27,894 nucleotides of DNA from Microcaldota archaeon (GTDB lineage: Archaea > Micrarchaeota > Micrarchaeia > Micrarchaeales > CABMGC01): contig DAIDLJ010000009.1 in NCBI GenBank assembly GCA_027449585.1, positions 1 through 27,894 on the forward strand, read 5' to 3'. Below the pieces are notes generated by a model that saw only the letters and a list, made by a program, of their open reading frames with translations, did no database searches and had not been told where the DNA came from. Numbering within the stretch: position 1 is the stretch's first letter; every line of letters begins with the position of its first letter. This document shows positions 14,342 through 22,778 of the stretch, in pieces. The translations under genes and the position numbers were made by a program.

Positions 14342-15997
14342 ATGCCGGTAATAAGCATAAACAAGAAGTACCTTTACGGGCTCATAGGCCAGAGGATGGA
14401 TGATGAGAAGCTCGCAGATTACATCTACAAGCTGGGCTTTGAAGTTGAGAGCCAGGATGAGAAGGAGGCAATTATAGAGATAACTGCAAACAGGCTAGAC
14501 CTGCTCGACGCAGTGGGACTGGCAAGGACCATCAAGAACTTCATGCACAAGTCGAAGAGATTCCATTACGAGATCGAGGACAAGGAGCCCGCCATTACCA
14601 TAGATGTTGACAGGAGCGTCGGCAGGATACGGCCGTATATAAGCGGGCTTGTGGCGCTCAACCTTGAGCTTACCGAGGAGTCCCTGCTCAACCTCATAAA
14701 CTTCTCCGAGAAGTTCTGCGAGACTTATGGAAGGAACAGGAGGAAGATAGCCATGGGATTCCACGACATGGACGCAATAAAAGGAGGCCTGACCTACAAG
14801 GCGAGCGAGGACCTCGAGTTCGTCCCTCTTGGAAAGCAGGAGAAGATGAAATTCAGCAGCGTTCTTGAGAAGGAGGAGAAGGGAAGGCAGTACGGGAGCA
14901 TAATAAAGAACGAGAAGCGCTGCTTCTATCCGTCGCTTTCAGACTCCGAGGGGCCGATAGCGCTCATACCTATACTCAATTCGCAGAGAACAAAAGTGAC
15001 CGCATCCACTAAGAGCATGTTCATAGACATAACCGGGCTTTCGGAGTATGCCGTGAACAAGGCAGCCGAGCTGCTCGCTGCAAGCTTCATTGACATGGGC
15101 GCTGAGGTAAGAAAGGTCAGGATAAGGCGCAATGACAAGGCCGTGCTTGCACCGGAGATGGAGAAGAGGTACATCAACATACCGATAAGCAGGGCGGAGA
15201 GGGAGATAGGGGTAGACATAGGATACAACAACATCATATCGCTTGCGAACAAGATGGGCTACGAGGCGGGCATGGTTGGAAACAAGATCACATTCAGGAT
15301 TCCGGAATACAGGCTGGACATCATAGACGCCCAGGACGTAATAGAGGACATTGCTATAGGATACGGCTACGATTACATAAATGCGACGCCGATAGCGTAC
15401 TCGCAGCCCGGAAACCTCGAGGACAGGACACGGTTCAACAGGAAGCTAACTGACATAATGATTGGCCTGGGCTTCTTCGAGTGCACCAATTCATATCTGA
15501 CTAACGAGGAGAACAACTTCGACAAGGAGGGACTGAAGAGGGAAAGCCACGCCATAATGCTCAAGAACTCCAATACGGAGACGATCACGATGATGAGGAC
15601 GTGGCTTATGCCTTCGCTCCTTAACAACCTAAGGCTCTCTAGCCATGAGAGCATGCCCCAGAACGTCTTCGAGCTCGACATGGCCTTTAGCATCGCTGAA
15701 GGAAAACCTGTGGAGTCGTACAGGCTTGCTGCGGTGTCCGTTAGCCCGAAGTCGAACTTCAACGAAATGAAGGCGATGGTCGAGGGAATGCTTTATGCCG
15801 CTGGAGTGGACTGTGATATATCAGAATTCAATCATCCGGCATTCATAGATGGAAGATGCGCAAAGCTCGCATTCAAGGGAAAGGAGGTGGGCTTCTTCGG
15901 CGAATTGCATCCTAGGACGCTGAAGAATTTCGGAATAGAAGAAGCCGCAGTTGCCATCGAGATGCAGCTTGACCCGATATATCCTAGGAAGAGCTGA
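14342..15997 (+). CDS. pheT: Phenylalanyl-tRNA synthetase beta subunit
   Basis: A 551-residue beta subunit of archaeal/eukaryotic size, lacking the bacterial N-terminal EMAP and C-terminal anticodon-binding domains. The N-terminus MPVISINKKYLYGLIG and the TANRLDLLDAVGLART segment belong to the first domain. The B3/B4 editing-like region and the B5 domain (ISRAEREIGVD, RIPEYRLDI) follow, and the catalytic-like C-terminal fold contains NSYLTNEENN and GFFGELHPRTL. ATG 14342 is preferred to the TTG at 14336 because the GGAGG at 14328-14335 is six to seven bases from the ATG. The end overlaps the convergent rfcL gene by 14 bases. Confidence 0.96.
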   Translation: MPVISINKKYLYGLIGQRMDDEKLADYIYKLGFEVESQDEKEAIIEITANRLDLLDAVGLARTIKNFMHKSKRFHYEIEDKEPAITIDVDRSVGRIRPYISGLVALNLELTEESLLNLINFSEKFCETYGRNRRKIAMGFHDMDAIKGGLTYKASEDLEFVPLGKQEKMKFSSVLEKEEKGRQYGSIIKNEKRCFYPSLSDSEGPIALIPILNSQRTKVTASTKSMFIDITGLSEYAVNKAAELLAASFIDMGAEVRKVRIRRNDKAVLAPEMEKRYINIPISRAEREIGVDIGYNNIISLANKMGYEAGMVGNKITFRIPEYRLDIIDAQDVIEDIAIGYGYDYINATPIAYSQPGNLEDRTRFNRKLTDIMIGLGFFECTNSYLTNEENNFDKEGLKRESHAIMLKNSNTETITMMRTWLMPSLLNNLRLSSHESMPQNVFELDMAFSIAEGKPVESYRLAAVSVSPKSNFNEMKAMVEGMLYAAGVDCDISEFNHPAFIDGRCAKLAFKGKEVGFFGELHPRTLKNFGIEEAAVAIEMQLDPIYPRKS

Positions 15998-17216
15998 ATG
16001 TTGAGTAGGAGGCAATGGTGGCCACCTCTGCCTTCTCGAGCTTGTAGGTCCTCTCGAAGTACTCCTGCACCGTCTCCGCGCCAAATGCCTCGATCGCCTT
16101 GTTTATTATCACGCTTAGTAGCGGCAGGTGATCGCTTATTATCACCTTCCTGCTGGCGTGCAGCTCCGGCGCGAGCTTGAGTGCTATCTTATTTATCGTC
16201 TCCCTGCTTGACTTTGTCTTGCTGAGCCTGCTTATCCTTGAAGGGAATGCGTAAGGCGTGAGCCTGCTGACATTGCCGTTGCTTGCAAGTGCGACTCCGG
16301 AAGACATGATTATGCTCGCATACCTTAGGTATCCGTAGTAGCTCTTCCTGGACGCCTTCTCGCTGAACATGCTCGCCTTGGACAGGTTATCGTACGCATC
16401 ATATATTGACATTTTGGAGAGGTACTTGTTTGGTATGTTCTGGCCTATCCAGTTGAGCAGCATGTCGGTGTCGACCTCTGAGGAGATGGTGGCATTCCTT
16501 GCGATGTCGAAGCTGCCTGAATAGAAGATCTTGTCCAGGACCTTGAATATCTCCGACTTGCGGTCCCTTATCCCCAGATACTCTATAAGATCTGGGCTCG
16601 CCCCGACCATCAGCTCGAGGTCGTTTATCGCCCCGCGCACATCGCCGTTGCTCCTCTTGGCTATCTCGAGCAGTATCTCCTTTTGCACATCGGCCTTCTC
16701 TGCTAATGCTATCTTTTCAAGCAGCCCTAGCACCTCTGCCGTGTCAGGCCTCTTGAATTCTACCTTGTCCACACTCTCCCTAAGAAAGCTCACCTTCCTG
16801 CCCCAGAAGTCGGTGGCTATGAATATCACCGGATGCCTCGACTCCCTGATCAGCTGTAGTATGGTCCTTTCAGATCCCGAGTCCAGTCGCGAGAGCTCGT
16901 CTATCTCATCGAATATTATTAGGCTGCGCTTGCTGAAGAGTCCGCGCGTAGTGGCAAGCGGGAGCACCTTCTTGCTCAGGGATTCCGAGTCGCGGTAGTC
17001 GCTCGCATTTAGTTCAACGAGATCGAAGCCGTTTGAGTAGGCGATCGCATGCGCAGCTGCAGTCTTTCCTGTTCCTGAAGGCCCATAGATCATGATTGCG
17101 CGTGTGCGCTTTCCCTCTATCGCAGCTATCCCGAACTGCGCAAGCTTGCTCTTTGCAAGCTCGTTTCCGATTATGCCATTGAGAGTATAAGGGGTATATT
17201 TTTCACAGAGGGTCAT
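15984..17216 (-). CDS. rfcL: Replication factor C large subunit (clamp loader)
   Basis: An AAA+ clamp-loader subunit that opens the PCNA ring and loads it on DNA with RfcS. Walker A is GPSGTGKT (45-52) and Walker B IIFDEIDEL (100-108). Sensor 1 lies in VIFIATDFW, and RSNGDVRGAINDLE is the sensor 2/lid region. The collar domain follows from about residue 230. The N-terminus (CEKYTPYTLNGIIGN) is typical of the large subunit. At 410 residues it is shorter than many archaeal RfcL proteins (often 450-500), and no C-terminal PIP box (QxxLxxFF-like) is visible. A TATA element (17236-17246) about 25 bases from the ATG gives a leaderless start. Confidence 0.93.
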   Translation of the reverse strand: MTLCEKYTPYTLNGIIGNELAKSKLAQFGIAAIEGKRTRAIMIYGPSGTGKTAAAHAIAYSNGFDLVELNASDYRDSESLSKKVLPLATTRGLFSKRSLIIFDEIDELSRLDSGSERTILQLIRESRHPVIFIATDFWGRKVSFLRESVDKVEFKRPDTAEVLGLLEKIALAEKADVQKEILLEIAKRSNGDVRGAINDLELMVGASPDLIEYLGIRDRKSEIFKVLDKIFYSGSFDIARNATISSEVDTDMLLNWIGQNIPNKYLSKMSIYDAYDNLSKASMFSEKASRKSYYGYLRYASIIMSSGVALASNGNVSRLTPYAFPSRISRLSKTKSSRETINKIALKLAPELHASRKVIISDHLPLLSVIINKAIEAFGAETVQEYFERTYKLEKAEVATIASYSTFSSS

Positions 17217-17235
17217 GATGACTACCGATAGTTAG

Positions 17236-17250
17236 CAATATATAATAAAT
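17236..17250. promoter_or_regulatory. Bidirectional AT-rich promoter element between rfcL and tRNA-Glu
   Basis: The stretch caatatataataaat reads as a TATA box in both directions. On the minus strand it sits about 25 bases before the rfcL ATG. On the plus strand it sits about 30 bases before the tRNA-Glu 5' end. The whole divergent gap is only 61 bases. Confidence 0.5.
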
Positions 17251-17277
17251 GATGCAGTGAAGATAAGATAAATGTTT

Positions 17278-17352
17278 GCTCCGATCATCTAGTTCGGTCA
17301 AGGATGCAGCCCTCTCACGGCTGAAACCCGGGTTCAAATCCCGGTCGGAGCA
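17278..17352 (+). tRNA. tRNA-Glu (CTC)
   Basis: A 75-base cloverleaf. The acceptor GCTCCGA pairs with TCGGAGC, followed by discriminator A. The D stem is ATCT/GGAT with an 11-base loop containing GG. The anticodon stem CAGCC/GGCTG carries the loop CTCTCAC, giving anticodon CTC (glutamate). The T stem CCGGG/CCCGG has a normal G53-C61 pair and loop TTCAAAT. CCA is not encoded and no intron is present. Confidence 0.95.
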
Positions 17353-17433
17353 GATAATATTGAAATTGATTTGGACTTTGTCTAATTATCAAAAGCTACA
17401 TAATTTAATATTTGAACCTGCGGACAAGTGCAT

Positions 17434-17446
17434 AATAAATATATTT
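17434..17446 (+). promoter_or_regulatory. Probable TATA box of the CLC gene
   Basis: The AT-rich aataaatatattt lies about 80-90 bases before ATG 17525, implying a leader of roughly 55-60 bases. The 172 bases between tRNA-Glu and this gene show no credible open frame of their own. Confidence 0.4.
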
Positions 17447-17524
17447 AATTTGATAGGAATTAGTAGATTTATGATTGGATTCTTATCACAGCATTTGCCA
17501 GTTCAACCAGATCGGGTATGAACA

Positions 17525-19276
17525 ATGTCAATATTTAATATAAAGGTACGCAAACTGGAGTATTTCGAAAAGTGGCTTATTCTAGGAATAATGATAGGAG
17601 TAGCGGCAGGAATAGGCGCAATAATATTCTATTACTTGATAGTATATGTGCAAAGCCTTTTTCTTGGCGGAATCGTTGGGATGACAGTACCTACGGCATC
17701 AGGTGAAGGCAGCAGTAGATTCGTGCAAGGCAACTTCCTCTTAGTACCAGTTTCCATAATACTAGGTGGACTGCTTTCTGGTTTTCTTGTTTACAAGTTT
17801 GCTCCTGAAGCAGAAGGCCATGGAACTGACGCTATAATAAACTCATTCCACAACAAGAATGGCGAGATCAGGCGCAGGGTGCCAATAGTAAAGGCGATAT
17901 CCTCTGCGATCACAATAGGTTCCGGTGGTAGCGCAGGCAGAGAAGGACCTACAGCGCAGATTGCATCTGGCATAGGCGCGTTCCTTGCCGACTTGCTAAA
18001 ACTCACTAAAAAGGAGAGACGAATTGCAATATTGGTCGGGGCGGGGGCAGGAATAGGTACCATATTCAAAGCGCCGATAGGCGGCGCCCTGCTTGCCGTA
18101 GAAGTTCCATACAAAAGAGATTTCGAGACCTCGGCCCTGTTCCCAGCAATAGTTGCAAGCGCAGTTGGATATTCAATATTTGGGTCCATAGTTGGCTTCC
18201 AGCCGATCTTCGGATACTATCTTGGTGTATTCAACCCATTAAATCTGCCACTCTATGCGGTGCTAGGCATAGGAACAGGCATCTTCGCAATAATATATGT
18301 AAAATTTTTCTACTACATTCATGATAAATTCAAGTCGTTTAAAATAAGCAACTACTACAAGCCAGCCATAGGCGCAGTTGTAGTTGGCATGCTGGCGATT
18401 CTATTTCCAGAAATAATGAGTGTGGGGTACGGATGGGTGCAGCTCATGGTAAACGGCAGTATTTCTTCGTTTCCGACATTTGGCCTTCCAATACTTCTTA
18501 TACTAATATTTCTTCCATTTGCAAAGATAGTTGCAACTGCATTCTCAATAGGCACTGGGGGTAGCGGAGGGGTATTTGCCCCGGGAATATTTGTGGGAGC
18601 TTCAGTAGGGCTTCTTTTTGGCATGCTGTTTCATACGATCTTCCCTGGCCTAGTCACTTCAGTTGCACCTTTTGTGATAGTGGGTATGCTTGCGCTGATG
18701 GGCGGAGCAGGGAAAATTCCCATATCGGTATTACTCATGATAACTGAGATGACGGGCAGCCTTCAGCTCTTGCCAGCAGCGATGATTGCCGTATCAATGT
18801 CCTACCTCATATCAGGCCAAAGCACACTTTACCGCTCACAGGTAGCCACAAGGGAGGAATCGCCTGTGCACATGAACGAATATCAAAAACCAATACTAGA
18901 AAATGTAAAGCTAAAGGATCTTCAGCTAAATGATATTTCAGTTGATGCGGGCGCGCCAGTTTCCTATGCAATTAAGCGCATGAAGGAACTTGGCATCTCT
19001 TCGATGCCGGTTGTGGACAGAACTCAAAGAAAAAAGCGGGTAGGAATGATAGCACTACTCAACATACACAGCATCCATTCAAAAAAGGTTAGGTCAGTAG
19101 CTACATGGGATATTAGGATGGTTAAACTAGACAGCAGTGGAAGAGTCGCACTGGATGTCATGGCAGAAATGAAAACGACATGGGTTGCGGTGGAGAATGA
19201 CAATGAGTATGTTGGTTGCATAACCCTCAAGCAGATTATCAATGGATACAAGAAGCAGCTTGAAATGCATGACTAA
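17525..19276 (+). CDS. CLC-family chloride channel/antiporter with C-terminal CBS pair
   Basis: A 583-residue polytopic membrane protein. The first anion-site loop reads EGHGTDAII (97-105, in place of GSGIP). The gating glutamate is E140 in GREGP, and GTGGSGGVFAPG matches the third selectivity motif. Two cytoplasmic CBS domains follow from about residue 450 to 575, likely sensing adenine nucleotides. At the position of the internal proton glutamate of CLC exchangers (the second E of an EE pair) the sequence AVEVPYK has valine, as in CLC channels and several prokaryotic CBS-containing CLCs, so H+ coupling may be absent or altered. Chloride conductance would help balance charge in acid environments (inference). 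It is a single gene with its own promoter, followed by a 267-base gap. Confidence 0.95.
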   Translation: MSIFNIKVRKLEYFEKWLILGIMIGVAAGIGAIIFYYLIVYVQSLFLGGIVGMTVPTASGEGSSRFVQGNFLLVPVSIILGGLLSGFLVYKFAPEAEGHGTDAIINSFHNKNGEIRRRVPIVKAISSAITIGSGGSAGREGPTAQIASGIGAFLADLLKLTKKERRIAILVGAGAGIGTIFKAPIGGALLAVEVPYKRDFETSALFPAIVASAVGYSIFGSIVGFQPIFGYYLGVFNPLNLPLYAVLGIGTGIFAIIYVKFFYYIHDKFKSFKISNYYKPAIGAVVVGMLAILFPEIMSVGYGWVQLMVNGSISSFPTFGLPILLILIFLPFAKIVATAFSIGTGGSGGVFAPGIFVGASVGLLFGMLFHTIFPGLVTSVAPFVIVGMLALMGGAGKIPISVLLMITEMTGSLQLLPAAMIAVSMSYLISGQSTLYRSQVATREESPVHMNEYQKPILENVKLKDLQLNDISVDAGAPVSYAIKRMKELGISSMPVVDRTQRKKRVGMIALLNIHSIHSKKVRSVATWDIRMVKLDSSGRVALDVMAEMKTTWVAVENDNEYVGCITLKQIINGYKKQLEMHD

Positions 19277-19369
19277 TTGCCGCAGAGGCATCTTTTAGGT
19301 AGAGAAAGCCGAAAAGACTCAAGAATTAGATAACGAGCCTTAAATAATTGCTCTCGGATTAGGCCTTCG

Positions 19370-19393
19370 CTAATACTACTTTTAGTAGATTAG
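19370..19393. repeat. Inverted repeat / potential hairpin upstream of the acyl-CoA ligase operon
   Basis: CTAAT(A)CTAC - TTTTA - GTAGATTAG: nine complementary base pairs interrupted by one unpaired A. It lies about 95 bases after the CLC stop and about 90 bases before the next TATA box. It could be a transcript-end hairpin or an operator. The rest of the 267-base gap (19277-19543) holds the adjacent dyad and a promoter, and no gene. Confidence 0.4.
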
Positions 19394-19396
19394 ATA

Positions 19397-19410
19397 TTTA
19401 CAACTGTAAA
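19397..19410. promoter_or_regulatory. Perfect dyad TTTACA-AC-TGTAAA, candidate operator
   Basis: Two perfect 6-base arms separated by 2 bases, three bases after the preceding hairpin and about 75 bases upstream of the acyl-CoA ligase TATA box. The geometry suits a dimeric helix-turn-helix regulator. Which regulator would bind is unknown. Confidence 0.35.
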
Positions 19411-19482
19411 CAAAGGCTCAAACTTGGACTAAGCATTTTTGGAATCGCAGTGCAATTATCTGACAGGCTTATTTGTAGATAA

Positions 19483-19492
19483 ACTATAAATA
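19483..19492 (+). promoter_or_regulatory. TATA box of the acyl-CoA ligase-PP2C-nagB operon
   Basis: The element actataaata predicts transcription from near 19513, giving a leader of about 30 bases with the ribosome site GGGGG at 19532-19536. Confidence 0.5.
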
Positions 19493-19543
19493 TCAGGCAA
19501 GACCTACTCGTTTTTAATTAACTGTAGACTTGGGGGAATTGTG

Positions 19544-21307
19544 ATGCTCTTTAGGCATGCGACGCGGTCTTTCTCAAAAACCGCAGCTAGCAAAGTGCAG
19601 CAGGTCGCTGCGACCTCAGACTCAAAAATAGATGTCAACAAGGCTTTTTCTCCAGTAATGGACTTCGGGAATCCTGCCCTGTACGAACTTCTCACGGAGT
19701 CTGCAAAACGCAGCCCCAACAATCCATGCGTATACTATCAAGGAAAGACGCTGACCTATGCCGAAGTTGATGACCTTTCATCGCGATTCGCTTCCGGACT
19801 CAAGTCCCTTGGACTCGAGAAGGGAGATCGCGTGGCGATGGTTCTTCCAAATACTCCGCAGTTTGTGATATCATACTTTGGAATAATGAAGGCCGGCGGA
19901 GTCGTGGTGCCCTGCAGCGTTCTCTACAAGCCTGAAGAGCTTGAGCATCAGCTAAAGGATTCGGGCGCAACTTTTGTGATAGGGACCAACAACGTAGTGA
20001 CCAGCAAATCAAAGAAGGACGGAAAGACCGTGAAGACAAGCACTGACTTATTCGAGAGCCTTGAATACTGCCGCGAGAAGCTGGATATCAAGCAGGTGAT
20101 AACCACAAGCGTTACAGATTATCTCCCAGGAGTCAAGAGCCATCTTGCATGGCTCAAGGGGATAAAGATGGTTGCACGCGCCGGAGCTGTTGACTTCAAG
20201 CGGCTCGTCAAATCAAATGGACCAATTGAGAGTCTCAATCTGGTGTCAGACTCGCGAAACGAGACTGCGCTCATACAGTACACTGGGGGCACTACGGGAG
20301 TGAGCAAGGGCGCGATGCTCACAAATTATAATCTATACTCAAATGCCAGGTACATATCTGCCTCGTTTCCCATGACTGGCAGTGACGTTTCTATGTGCGT
20401 GCTACCGCTTTATCACATATATGGCATGACGGCAACTATGAACAGCGCGATAAGCGCCGGGGCAAAGCTAGTGCTCCTTCCAAACTTCCATGTGAAGGAG
20501 GTCATGAAGGCGATAGAGAAGCAGGACGTGACGATATTCTGCGCTGTTCCAGCGATATACAATGCTATTATAAGCAACCCAAAGTCCGGAAGGTACGATC
20601 TTAGCTCTGTTCGAGCATGCGTATCAGGAGGCGCTGGGCTTCCTGAGGCCATACGGGACAAGTTCGTCAAGCTCACCGGCGGAACTCTTGTTGAAGGCTA
20701 TGGCCTTACAGAAGCGAGCCCTCTTGCAATATGCAACCCTCTGCACGACGGAGCTGCAAAGGCTGGATCGATAGGAGTGCCGATACCGGAAACCGAGGTC
20801 AGGATAGTGGACATCGATGACCACAGCAAGATCCTTGGAGTTGGCGAGGCTGGCGAGCTTGCAATACGCGGGCCGCAGGTCATGAAGGGATACTACAACA
20901 GGCCCGAGGAGACCGCAAAGGTCATGATTGATGACGGCTTCATGCTAACGGGCGACGTAGCTCGGGTCGACGAGAATGGACGCGTCTACATAGAGGACAG
21001 GAAGAAGGACATGATCAACGTCGGCGGATTGAAGGTATATCCTAAGGAGGTGGAAGAGGTTCTTTTCAGCAATGGCGCTGTCGTGGATGCGGCTGCAGTA
21101 GCTTATCCTGATTCATTTAGCGGGGAGGTGGTCAAGGCATTCATAGTGCTCAAGCCCGGCGCAAGCATGACTGAGAAGGAGCTCGTAGATTACTGCTCTG
21201 AGAAGCTTGCCAAGTACAAGGTGCCAAGGCATGTCGAATTCGTGAGCGAGCTGCCCAAGACCCTGATAGGCAAGGTAATAAAGAGGGAGCTGCGAGATAG
21301 TACTTGA
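19544..21307 (+). CDS. fadD: Long-chain acyl-CoA synthetase (AMP-forming, FadD-like)
   Basis: An adenylate-forming enzyme that activates a carboxylic acid, probably a fatty acid, to its CoA thioester. Motifs in order: the P-loop-like YTGGTTGVSKGAM (about residues 247-259), the A5 motif EGYGLTEASP, the A7 motif LTGDVARVD, the hinge EDRKKDMINVGG, and the C-terminal catalytic lysine in LPKTLIGKVIKREL. The 40-residue N-terminal extension before the fold is Ser/Thr/Ala-rich, with no clear signal peptide. ATG 19544 is preferred over GTG 19541 because GGGGG lies seven bases before it. Archaeal membranes use isoprenoid ethers, so the physiological acid is uncertain. The PP2C gene follows with overlapping codons. 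Confidence 0.95.
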   Translation: MLFRHATRSFSKTAASKVQQVAATSDSKIDVNKAFSPVMDFGNPALYELLTESAKRSPNNPCVYYQGKTLTYAEVDDLSSRFASGLKSLGLEKGDRVAMVLPNTPQFVISYFGIMKAGGVVVPCSVLYKPEELEHQLKDSGATFVIGTNNVVTSKSKKDGKTVKTSTDLFESLEYCREKLDIKQVITTSVTDYLPGVKSHLAWLKGIKMVARAGAVDFKRLVKSNGPIESLNLVSDSRNETALIQYTGGTTGVSKGAMLTNYNLYSNARYISASFPMTGSDVSMCVLPLYHIYGMTATMNSAISAGAKLVLLPNFHVKEVMKAIEKQDVTIFCAVPAIYNAIISNPKSGRYDLSSVRACVSGGAGLPEAIRDKFVKLTGGTLVEGYGLTEASPLAICNPLHDGAAKAGSIGVPIPETEVRIVDIDDHSKILGVGEAGELAIRGPQVMKGYYNRPEETAKVMIDDGFMLTGDVARVDENGRVYIEDRKKDMINVGGLKVYPKEVEEVLFSNGAVVDAAAVAYPDSFSGEVVKAFIVLKPGASMTEKELVDYCSEKLAKYKVPRHVEFVSELPKTLIGKVIKRELRDST

Positions 21308-21336
21308 ATCTAGACGTTTTTTTAATAGGAGTATGT

Positions 21337-22071
21337 ATGGGACTTTATTTTAGAGTAGGAGCAGCAACAATATCTGGCAGCAGGCATGCCAATCAGGACA
21401 GGCTGGTAAACGGGGCAGGGGAGAAGGAGGGTAGGATGCTTTTTGCAGTATTTGATGGTGTCACAAACAGCGCGACCATAAAAGGCGACGGCGCAGTTGC
21501 AGCGGAAGCGGCAATGAACCTGCTTAGGGATTCTGATCCGGGAACGAAACTTTCGGATGCGGTGCGCGAAGTGCACAGGAGGATGCTGGAGATGAAAAGG
21601 TACGTGCCGATAATAGGAGAGACCACCATCGTCGCGGCAAGAATAACGGGAAACATGGTGGAGATTGCAAATGTGGGCGATTCACCTGCACACCTGCTAA
21701 GAGCAGATAAGATGCGCAGGCTTTACACGCCTGACCTTGGGCGCTTTGGCGGCCTCGTGCAGGCGCTTGGCTTTGATGAATCCATGAAGGTGCATGGAAG
21801 GTCTATGAAGATTATTCCTGATGATGTAATTGTGCTGGCCTCTGACGGGCTGATGAAGAGCATAAAATCATACATATGGCCGAGCGAGAAGAACATGGGC
21901 AAGTACGTGACTAGGACAATACTCACTTACAGGGAGATAATGAATGCTATTGAAAGCAGCAGCCACATGGATGCTGCAGCCGAAAGGCTCCTCAAGGAAG
22001 CTGCAAAGAAGAGGCCGGACATAGACGATGACAGGACAGTGATAGTCATACGTGCGCTAAGGGCAGATTAG
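21337..22071 (+). CDS. PP2C-family serine/threonine protein phosphatase
   Basis: A metal-dependent phosphatase of 244 residues. The PPM motifs are visible: SRHANQDR (15-22), the metal-binding aspartate in FAVFDGV (D40), ETTIVAARI, NVGDSPAHLLR, LASDGLM and the final metal aspartate region DDDRTVIVIR. It is a stand-alone catalytic domain without sensor or membrane segments. The start at ATG 21337 is backed by GGAG six bases before it. A TTG at 21304, overlapping the ligase stop, would add a hydrophobic 11-residue extension foreign to the family. It lies between the acyl-CoA ligase and NagB, abutting the latter with no gap. Its substrates and partner kinase are not in the window. Confidence 0.93.
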   Translation: MGLYFRVGAATISGSRHANQDRLVNGAGEKEGRMLFAVFDGVTNSATIKGDGAVAAEAAMNLLRDSDPGTKLSDAVREVHRRMLEMKRYVPIIGETTIVAARITGNMVEIANVGDSPAHLLRADKMRRLYTPDLGRFGGLVQALGFDESMKVHGRSMKIIPDDVIVLASDGLMKSIKSYIWPSEKNMGKYVTRTILTYREIMNAIESSSHMDAAAERLLKEAAKKRPDIDDDRTVIVIRALRAD

Positions 22072-22776
22072 ATGGTAAAGCTCATCGTCAAGGAGAATTA
22101 CTCGGCCATGTCCAAGGAGGCATTCAATATTTTTAGGAGCAGATTTGATTCCGCAAGGGTGTTGGGCTTTGCGACAGGCAGCACGCCGCTCAAGCTTTAC
22201 GAACTAATATCTGAAGAGGCAAGATCCGGAAGGATCTCATTTGAGGGGAAGCTGACCTTCAACCTTGATGAATATTGCGGAGTCGATCCTTTTGACAGCG
22301 CCAGCTTTAGACATTACATGGATCATAATCTCTTCCTAAATGTGAATATGAATCCAAATAGCATACACTTTCCTGATTCGAAATCCGATCCAAAGACTGC
22401 TGCAAAACAGTATAGGGAGGAGTACCTAAGATACGGTCCAATAGACCTGCAGATTCTTGGGATTGGCCGAAATGGACATATTGCATTCAATGAGCCGGGG
22501 GCTATGCCCGACTCGGTGACAAGGGTTGTAGAGCTCTCGGATGATACGCTCAGGGTCAATATGCCAAAAGGCAATAAGGCAGTGACAATGGGCATTAGGG
22601 AGATACTTGAATCCAGGACGATATTGCTGCTTGCTTCAGGCAAGGAGAAGGGACTGGCGCTAAGGAAGGCATTGAGGGATTCCCCAAATACGGCAGTGCC
22701 TGCATCTTTCCTACAGATGCACGATGATGTGACATTTGTGATGGACGAAGAAGCGGCTTCAATGCTCGATTCGTGA
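22072..22776 (+). CDS. nagB: Glucosamine-6-phosphate deaminase (NagB family)
   Basis: Converts glucosamine-6-phosphate to fructose-6-phosphate and ammonia; some archaea run it in reverse to make amino sugars. 234 residues, the short monomer length. Motifs: GFATGSTPLKLYE (phosphate loop, about 32-44), TFNLDEYCG with the catalytic aspartate, and GIGRNGHIAFNEPG with the ring-opening histidine. The ATG follows the PP2C stop directly. Fructose-6-phosphate links it with the FBP aldolase/phosphatase product. Use of amino sugars for protein glycosylation would fit the many sequons on secreted proteins here, but this is inference. Confidence 0.93.
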   Translation: MVKLIVKENYSAMSKEAFNIFRSRFDSARVLGFATGSTPLKLYELISEEARSGRISFEGKLTFNLDEYCGVDPFDSASFRHYMDHNLFLNVNMNPNSIHFPDSKSDPKTAAKQYREEYLRYGPIDLQILGIGRNGHIAFNEPGAMPDSVTRVVELSDDTLRVNMPKGNKAVTMGIREILESRTILLLASGKEKGLALRKALRDSPNTAVPASFLQMHDDVTFVMDEEAASMLDS

Positions 22777-22778
22777 TT

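Noticed and set aside
17353..17395. Inverted repeat gataat ... attatc after tRNA-Glu
   Set aside because: A 6-base arm with about 27 bases between arms in AT-rich DNA is expected by chance.
17276..17521. An 81-codon plus-strand frame downstream of rfcL
   Set aside because: It runs through the complete tRNA-Glu gene and the CLC promoter region.
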